This document shows, one piece after another, positions 32,931-37,732 of a stretch of DNA of 37,732 nucleotides. The translations under genes and the position numbers were made by a program. This stretch comes from Cyclobacteriaceae bacterium. GTDB lineage: Bacteria > Bacteroidota > Bacteroidia > Cytophagales > Cyclobacteriaceae. A model generated the notes under the pieces. That model worked only from the letters and a program-made list of their open reading frames with translations, did not search any database and was not told the DNA's origin. Each line of letters begins with the position of its first letter. Within the stretch, counting starts at the first letter, position 1. The DNA is taken from NCBI GenBank assembly GCA_021648745.1, contig JAKISE010000025.1, positions 1 through 37,732 on the forward strand, given 5' to 3'.

Positions 32931-33169
32931 TCCCTAAGACCATCAAATGAACTTTGTATATCATCAGGCAAAGAATCGAAATCACTAGAAATATAAATTC
33001 TACCCTTAAGCTGCCCTCCTTTTCTCTTTTCTTTCTGTGGTGGATTAATTACAGACAACTTAACCAAGGGTACATTTCGCTTACCAATAATAATTTCTTT
33101 CCCTTTCAAGGCCATATCTATCAATTTAGATAGGTGAGACTTAGCCTCTGCTATATTTATAATATCCAT
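32927..33169 (-). CDS. Phd/YefM-type antitoxin
   Basis: The 80-residue protein starts MDIINIAEAKSHLSKLID and continues with EIIIGKRNVPLVKLSVI, the pattern of the Phd/YefM antitoxin N-terminal DNA-binding domain. A basic stretch and an acidic C-terminus (FDSLPDDIQSSFDGLRE) probably wrap around the PIN toxin. By analogy, it represses its own operon. It precedes the toxin, with a 4-base overlap. Confidence 0.88.
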   Translation of the reverse strand: MDIINIAEAKSHLSKLIDMALKGKEIIIGKRNVPLVKLSVINPPQKEKRKGGQLKGRIYISSDFDSLPDDIQSSFDGLRE

Positions 33170-33218
33170 TTTAGATTAAAGTATTTACTTGACCAAGTTA
33201 GTCACCTTGCAGCATAAA

Positions 33219-34079
33219 TCAATGATATTTTCCAAATACATCATGAGAGGCAAATGACTCTGCCTCTATAAAAGCATCCATGTTCAATGTTGGTTTCGCT
33301 CCACACGAACTGTTAGCTTCCTCAATAATAACCCTTGTATCAATATTGCCTACCAACTCATCCTTGGCCATTGGGCAACCTCCATAGCCTAAAATAGCCC
33401 CATCAAAACGTTCACAACCTGCCTTTAATGCAGCCTTAACTTTTTCTGAAGCCGTTTCTTTAGTAGAATGTAAGTGTACGCCAAAATTAATTTCTGGGTA
33501 TGCATTGCTAAAGAGAGAGAAAATACTTTTTATCTGTTCCGGGCGTGCAATGCCAATGGTGTCAGAAAGAGAAATAACATCCACACCAAGCGTAGTTAGC
33601 ACATCAGTAAATTGTTCTAGATAATCAATGGAGTATGGATCGTTATAAGGGTTACCAAAGGCCATAGAGATATAAACCACGAACTCTTTATTATTCTTAT
33701 TACACAGCGCTGCAATTCTTGAAACATCTTCGAGTGCAGCAGAGATAGACTTATTCGTGTTTCTTTGTTGAAAAGTTTCAGAAATGGATAAAGGATAACC
33801 CAAAACCGAAATTTCATCATAAGCAACAGCGTTGGTCGCACCTCGATAATTTGCAATAATAGCCAATAATTTAGATCTTGAATCACCTAAATCAAGCCCC
33901 CTTAACACCTCACTAGTATCTTTCAACTGTGGAATAGCCTTAGGAGATACAAAACTTCCAAAATCGAGGGTATGAAATCCTACTTTTAATAATTTGTTTA
34001 GGTATTCAATCTTGGTCTGTGTTGGAATAAATTCATGTATTCCTTGCATCGCATCTCTTGGGCATTCAATAATTTGCAT
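33219..34079 (-). CDS. Hydroxymethylglutaryl-CoA lyase
   Basis: HMG-CoA lyase splits HMG-CoA to acetoacetate and acetyl-CoA at the end of leucine breakdown. From the ATG at 34079 there are 286 residues (a TTG at 34085 would add two). The catalytic set is visible: ECPRDAMQG (Arg-Asp), FGSFVSPKAIPQLKD, the metal-binding HLHSTKE, and GYGGCPMAKDELVGN with the catalytic Cys. No other leucine-catabolic gene is in the window. The neighbouring toxin-antitoxin pair lies 49 bases downstream. Confidence 0.94.
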   Translation of the reverse strand: MQIIECPRDAMQGIHEFIPTQTKIEYLNKLLKVGFHTLDFGSFVSPKAIPQLKDTSEVLRGLDLGDSRSKLLAIIANYRGATNAVAYDEISVLGYPLSISETFQQRNTNKSISAALEDVSRIAALCNKNNKEFVVYISMAFGNPYNDPYSIDYLEQFTDVLTTLGVDVISLSDTIGIARPEQIKSIFSLFSNAYPEINFGVHLHSTKETASEKVKAALKAGCERFDGAILGYGGCPMAKDELVGNIDTRVIIEEANSSCGAKPTLNMDAFIEAESFASHDVFGKYH

Positions 34080-34141
34080 ACTCAAAAATAGCTAATTTGT
34101 AAGTTAGAGAAAAAGACCTAATAAAAAATTAGGAATCTGCC

Positions 34142-34732
34142 TTACTTACAGTATTTCTTTATGGCTTGCTCAGCCTCCACAACTCCTAAACTTTTAGCAA
34201 TTTTTAAGTCGCTACAAGCAGCAGAAAACTTTTTTTGAGATACAAAAAGAGTACCTCTATATAAATACGCCATGCCATTTGATGAATTTAGTCGAATAGC
34301 TACCCCATAATCTGCCAACGCTTTATCAACTTTACCTAATTTTTGATTGGCCTTTGCCCTATAAGCATAGGGTTTGCTTTCGTTTATATGTGCGGTTACA
34401 GCTTGATCGAACTGGTAAAATGCCCCTTTATAATTCGCTGACCTAAACTCAATTTCACCTAAGGCTATTCTCCCTTGTAAGTGTTTAGGTTCCAATGAAA
34501 GTAAGGTGTTCATATCCGTTTTTGCACTTTCTGCCTTGCCTAGCTTCTCATAGGTCATGGCTCGGTTATACAGGGTTTTTATATTTCTAGGGTAAATCGT
34601 TAAAAATTTATCATAAGACTCAAGTGCTTTTTCATACTCTCCCTGATCATAAAATTGATCTCCTTCTTTTGACTTTTCTCCTGTACAAGAAAAAATAAAC
34701 ATTAGAATTCCAATTGCAACAATATTCTTCAT
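34142..34732 (-). CDS. TPR-repeat lipoprotein
   Basis: The 196-residue protein has a lipoprotein signal, MKNIVAIGILMFIFS with a following Cys (lipobox), and then TPR helices: GDQFYDQGEYEKALESYDKF, then LYNRAMTYEKLGKAESAKTD, and ADYGVAIRLNSSNGMAYLYR. These are about four to five TPR units. Such proteins act as scaffolds in the envelope, and the partner is unknown. It lies between the HMG-CoA lyase gene and the alpha/beta hydrolase. Confidence 0.87.
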   Translation of the reverse strand: MKNIVAIGILMFIFSCTGEKSKEGDQFYDQGEYEKALESYDKFLTIYPRNIKTLYNRAMTYEKLGKAESAKTDMNTLLSLEPKHLQGRIALGEIEFRSANYKGAFYQFDQAVTAHINESKPYAYRAKANQKLGKVDKALADYGVAIRLNSSNGMAYLYRGTLFVSQKKFSAACSDLKIAKSLGVVEAEQAIKKYCK

Positions 34733-34755
34733 TTTAAAAAAAGGTATTTAATCCT

Positions 34756-35502
34756 CTATTTGAGGCTATTAAGGAAATTTTCTACGGCACTCCAATAATA
34801 AACAGAATCACCAAATTTAGGCCATAAGGCTCTAGAACCATGATTTCCAGCAGTTGAGGGCACAAAATCAGTCTTATGCTCAGATGGAATTGCCGCAAAG
34901 ATACTTGACCAACTCGACTTTTCTCCTCTTGCAGAAGTAATAAAAACTGGTTGAGTAATCTTAGAAGCCGATTCGGTTATCCAAGTTTTAGATTTACCTT
35001 GACTGGCAAAATACTCTCCAGGTGAAAAAGACAGAACGGCATCAATATTTTCAATATTATCTCCTGCATACTTTAACACCAAAGCGGAAGAATAAGAACT
35101 CCCCCAAATGATCAATTTCCCTTCTGAATAATATTGTTTAGCGTAGCTAACAGCGGCTTCAATATCAATATATGCGTTCACATACTTTGTAGGCTTCATT
35201 TCTCTTTGTGCTTGACTAAAGGACTCATTCTTTACACCATTTACTTCTCCACCTGATCTTAAATCAACCGCCAAACAATTAAACCCAAGAGCAGTAAGTT
35301 TAGGAGCAATTTCCTGATATTCTCCTCGGCTCCATCTTGCTTGGTGAAAAAGCACAATCATCGGAGCTGATTTATCATGAGCCATGTATAAGTCGGCTGT
35401 TAATGTAAGTCCGTCTGTTGATGGAAATTTAACAGTTTGAACATCCTGACTATGACCACGGTGTGTAATAAATAATGTAATTATGAGGAAGTATATTTTC
35501 AT
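34756..35502 (-). CDS. Secreted alpha/beta hydrolase
   Basis: The 248-residue protein starts with a signal peptide, MKIYFLIITLFITHRGHS. The fold shows LFHQARWSRGEY (oxyanion loop region), the nucleophile elbow IWGSSYSSALV with Ser in the GxSxS pattern, and the catalytic His in TAGNHGSRALW. An esterase or peptidase-like role is plausible, but no substrate can be inferred. It starts 11 bases after the DUF3108 gene ends and precedes the TPR lipoprotein gene by 23 bases. Confidence 0.85.
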   Translation of the reverse strand: MKIYFLIITLFITHRGHSQDVQTVKFPSTDGLTLTADLYMAHDKSAPMIVLFHQARWSRGEYQEIAPKLTALGFNCLAVDLRSGGEVNGVKNESFSQAQREMKPTKYVNAYIDIEAAVSYAKQYYSEGKLIIWGSSYSSALVLKYAGDNIENIDAVLSFSPGEYFASQGKSKTWITESASKITQPVFITSARGEKSSWSSIFAAIPSEHKTDFVPSTAGNHGSRALWPKFGDSVYYWSAVENFLNSLK

Positions 35503-35513
35503 TTTTTACTTGT

Positions 35514-36332
35514 TTAATCAACAATTCCAGGCGGTTTACTTAAATTATCATACGAAATGAGTTCGATGCCTGCATGCCCAATAAACATCTTTGCCTCCAC
35601 TTTAAGCGGAATTTTATTCTCATCATCTGAAAACCAAGCTATAATTGAATCTCCGTCTTCAAAGGTGTTATTATTAGGCATAACTGGTATAAATTTAATG
35701 CTTTTAAACTTACCCGCCTTGGTTTTTAAAACCTCTCTTCCCCACATCACAATTTTAAAATCATAAAATGTATCTTCCAAAAAAGAATATATTTCAACGG
35801 TATCCCCTTTATTCAACTCATTAAAATCAACTGTTCGTAGGTATAGAAACCCAGACATAAACTCCCTACTCAAGCGTTCCATCGAAAAAGACTCCAACTC
35901 ATTATACGTACTTCGTTCAAAGTCAAAATCTTTTACCCGTATAGAATCCTCATCAAAATCAAAATAAACCACTTCGTTTTTTCGGTATTTCCCTTCTACT
36001 AAGGTGCGATAAGCAATATGAGTAACTAGAGAACTTGTATCAACATAGGCTCCCCAGTGGTCATCTACTCCTGCTAACCAATCAACAAACCCACTGGTTT
36101 TACCGTAAGAATCAAGTTTATAACAGATTCGGTTTTTAACTTTATGCAGTGTGGGCTGAATTTGAAAAGTTCCTTTGCCCACTGTAAAAATACCAAAAGT
36201 AGCTTTATACTCTAAGAACTCACCCCTTTTAAAAGTGGGCCTGTTAATATATGCATTGGCAGAATCTTCCTCCACCTGAGCGTATCCAACCAAAGAAATA
36301 AATAATAAAAGAGCTCCAATAAAAACTTTCAT
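35514..36332 (-). CDS. DUF3108 exported protein
   Basis: The 272-residue protein has a signal peptide, MKVFIGALLLFISLVGYAQ. Then RPTFKRGEFLEYKATFGIFT and VGKGTFQI match the opening beta-sheet of DUF3108, with SGFVDWLAGVDDHWGAYVD and a C-terminal WFSDDENKIPLKVEAK. The family is periplasmic and its function is uncharacterised. It follows dapD by 29 bases and could be co-transcribed with it and the hydrolase. Confidence 0.85.
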   Translation of the reverse strand: MKVFIGALLLFISLVGYAQVEEDSANAYINRPTFKRGEFLEYKATFGIFTVGKGTFQIQPTLHKVKNRICYKLDSYGKTSGFVDWLAGVDDHWGAYVDTSSLVTHIAYRTLVEGKYRKNEVVYFDFDEDSIRVKDFDFERSTYNELESFSMERLSREFMSGFLYLRTVDFNELNKGDTVEIYSFLEDTFYDFKIVMWGREVLKTKAGKFKSIKFIPVMPNNNTFEDGDSIIAWFSDDENKIPLKVEAKMFIGHAGIELISYDNLSKPPGIVD

Positions 36333-36361
36333 ACAATAGGTAATATCAATTCTAATGCCAA

Positions 36362-37174
36362 TTATACCGAAACATTATTTTCTCTGAGCGCATTATTCAA
36401 GGAAGTTTTTTTATTTGTGCTCTCTTTTCGGGTTCCTATAATTAGCGCACAAGGTACATTATAAGTGCCTGCTGCAAATTCTTTAGGATAAGAACCAGGT
36501 ATAACTACGGACCTAGATGGAACATAACCATTATAAATCACAGGCTCATCACCAGTTACATCAATAATTTTTGAACTTGCAGTTAGTGTAACATTTGCAC
36601 CCAAAACAGCTTCTTTACCAATATGAATACCTTCCACCAATATGCATCTTGACCCTATAAAGGCATCATCTTCTATAATTACTGGTGCAGCTTGAATGGG
36701 CTCGAGTACACCTCCAATTCCAACACCTCCGCTTAAATGAACATTTTTTCCAATCTGTGCGCAACTACCCACAGTGGCCCAAGTATCAACCATAGTTCCG
36801 GAATCTACATAGGCACCAATATTAACATACGAGGGCATCATAATCACTCCTCTATTTACAAACGAACCGTACCTAGCAATGGCATGAGGCACAACCCTAA
36901 CTCCTAATTTTGCATAGCCTGTTTTAAGTTTAATTTTGTCGTGAAATTCCAAAGGACCAACCTCAATAGTCTCCATTTTTTGAAGTGGAAAATATAGGAT
37001 TACTGCCTTCTTTATCCAATCATTCACGAGCCATTTGTCACCCTCTGGCTCAGCCACTCTAAGCTCCCCTTTATCTAAAAGTTCAACAACATTTTCAATA
37101 GCCTTTTTGGTAGCAGAGTCGCTAATTAAATTTCTGTTTTCCCAAGCAGCTTCTATTAAATTTTTGTCCGTCAT
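36362..37174 (-). CDS. dapD: 2,3,4,5-tetrahydropyridine-2,6-dicarboxylate N-succinyltransferase
   Basis: DapD succinylates tetrahydrodipicolinate in the succinylase route to diaminopimelate and lysine. The 270 residues have an N-terminal helical domain (LIEAAWENRNLIS), then GVRVVPHAIARYGSFVNRGV and MMPSYVNIGAYVDSGTMVDT, followed by WATVGSCAQIGKNVHLSGGV, a beta-helix characteristic of DapD, and the C-terminal VPSRSVVIPGSYPKEF. The start is the ATG at 37174, only 23 bases from the divergent start of the next gene. Confidence 0.96.
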   Translation of the reverse strand: MTDKNLIEAAWENRNLISDSATKKAIENVVELLDKGELRVAEPEGDKWLVNDWIKKAVILYFPLQKMETIEVGPLEFHDKIKLKTGYAKLGVRVVPHAIARYGSFVNRGVIMMPSYVNIGAYVDSGTMVDTWATVGSCAQIGKNVHLSGGVGIGGVLEPIQAAPVIIEDDAFIGSRCILVEGIHIGKEAVLGANVTLTASSKIIDVTGDEPVIYNGYVPSRSVVIPGSYPKEFAAGTYNVPCALIIGTRKESTNKKTSLNNALRENNVSV

Positions 37175-37197
37175 ATTTCTGTATTACCTTAACAAGT

Positions 37198-37732
37198 GTG
37201 AAAAGAAAAATTCTAATAGCCTCTTTCTTAAAACCAGTAAACGACATTCGTAGCTACAGTAAAATTGCCCAAAGTTTGGCATTAAATTCTAGCTATAGTG
37301 TTTATTGTATCGGCTATCCTACAAATATAGAATTAAGAGATAACAAAATTAAACTATTGCCATTATCTTACTTTAATAAAAGTGGTTTTGGTCGGTTATT
37401 AGCTAGATGGCAAGCCTTTAAACTTTATGTTAAAGTTAAACCTGAACTAATTATAGTTAACTCACCTGATTTATTGATAATTACATGCCTATACAAAATA
37501 TTATTTGGTAGCCAAATCATCTATGATATCCGAGAAAATTACTTTAGAAACTTATGGTACCAACAAAATTATTCTTGGGGCACAAGGCATTTTTTTGCCC
37601 TCGTTATAAGAAGTAAAGAGGTAATTCTTTCTCCCCTATTCAGCCATTTTATACTTGCAGAAAAAGTATATGAAAAGCAACTAAATTTCATAGGCAACAG
37701 ATTTTCGGTTATTGAAAACAAAAGTTTAATCC
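37198..37732 (+). CDS. Glycosyltransferase-like protein, N-terminal part (runs off the right edge)
   Basis: The frame opens with a GTG at 37198 and stays open to the window edge (178 codons). It begins with KRKILIASFLKPVNDIRSYS. Later come LIIVNSPDLLI, IIYDIRENYFRNLWYQQNYS and HFILAEKVYEKQLNF, a GT-B-like arrangement in which a strand is followed by an acceptor-domain loop and then the inter-domain region. No Met occurs in the visible part, so the GTG is the only plausible start. The second half is outside the window and the donor is unknown. It could belong to a polysaccharide cluster to the right. Confidence 0.75.
   Translation, partial: MKRKILIASFLKPVNDIRSYSKIAQSLALNSSYSVYCIGYPTNIELRDNKIKLLPLSYFNKSGFGRLLARWQAFKLYVKVKPELIIVNSPDLLIITCLYKILFGSQIIYDIRENYFRNLWYQQNYSWGTRHFFALVIRSKEVILSPLFSHFILAEKVYEKQLNFIGNRFSVIENKSLI

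Noticed and set aside
1..37732. tRNA, rRNA, CRISPR, insertion sequence or phage genes
   Set aside because: I looked for tRNA T-loops, repeated spacered units, transposase or integrase motifs, and terminal repeats, and saw none.

Overview
The window looks like an ordinary chromosomal stretch of a Bacteroidota bacterium, most likely a Cytophagales-type lineage. The DNA is AT-rich. Several genes are hallmarks of the phylum: a PorX-type PglZ response regulator (type IX secretion control), an LpxC-FabZ fusion, an IPExxxVDY-type protein, a DUF4296 lipoprotein, BatA and an associated DUF58 protein. Shine-Dalgarno sequences are mostly absent or weak. Several intergenic regions carry the Bacteroidota promoter pattern TTTG-N19-TAnnTTTG. 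Genus-level placement cannot be made from this sequence alone.

Layout. A glycosyltransferase (minus strand) is cut by the left edge. Next come pfkA and the convergent miaA. After a 360-base spacer there is a very large soluble hybrid histidine kinase with a stand-alone receiver (3.05-6.97 kb). These are followed in tight series by a small orphan protein, a PhnP-like metallo-hydrolase and an RqcH/NFACT protein (6.98-9.54 kb). Pyruvate kinase and its IPExxxVDY partner run on the minus strand. The fatty-acid cluster acpP-fabF-rnc follows, then nadE and lgt. On the minus strand, yidD, an alanine-dehydrogenase-like gene, tsaE and porX lie end to end. An HD phosphohydrolase then leads the lipid A operon lpxD-lpxC/fabZ-lpxA. 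A lipocalin-like lipoprotein and mutS2 converge on a long palindromic terminator. A DUF4296 lipoprotein sits divergently from a partial aerotolerance-type operon (DUF58, BatD-like membrane protein, BatA), which continues into yggS and a DUF423 gene. The last 5 kb is a minus-strand run: a VapBC-like toxin-antitoxin pair, HMG-CoA lyase, a TPR lipoprotein, an alpha/beta hydrolase, a DUF3108 protein and dapD. A second glycosyltransferase is cut by the right edge.

Functional picture. The genes cover glycolysis (pfkA, pyk), lipid synthesis and the outer membrane (acpP, fabF, lpx genes, lgt), tRNA modification and ribosome rescue (miaA, tsaE, rqcH), NAD and lysine/peptidoglycan precursor synthesis (nadE, dapD) and envelope signalling (porX, hybrid kinase). 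I found no phage, IS element, CRISPR array, tRNA or rRNA, and nothing that is clearly a new defence or biosynthetic system. The best leads are subtler: an alanine-dehydrogenase-like enzyme whose catalytic His appears to be Gln, an RqcH with Glu-Arg in place of the usual Asp-Arg, a bat operon without moxR and batB-E, a hairpin over the lgt ribosome-binding site, an enlarged Lgt, and a conserved-looking orphan coupled to the MBL hydrolase.
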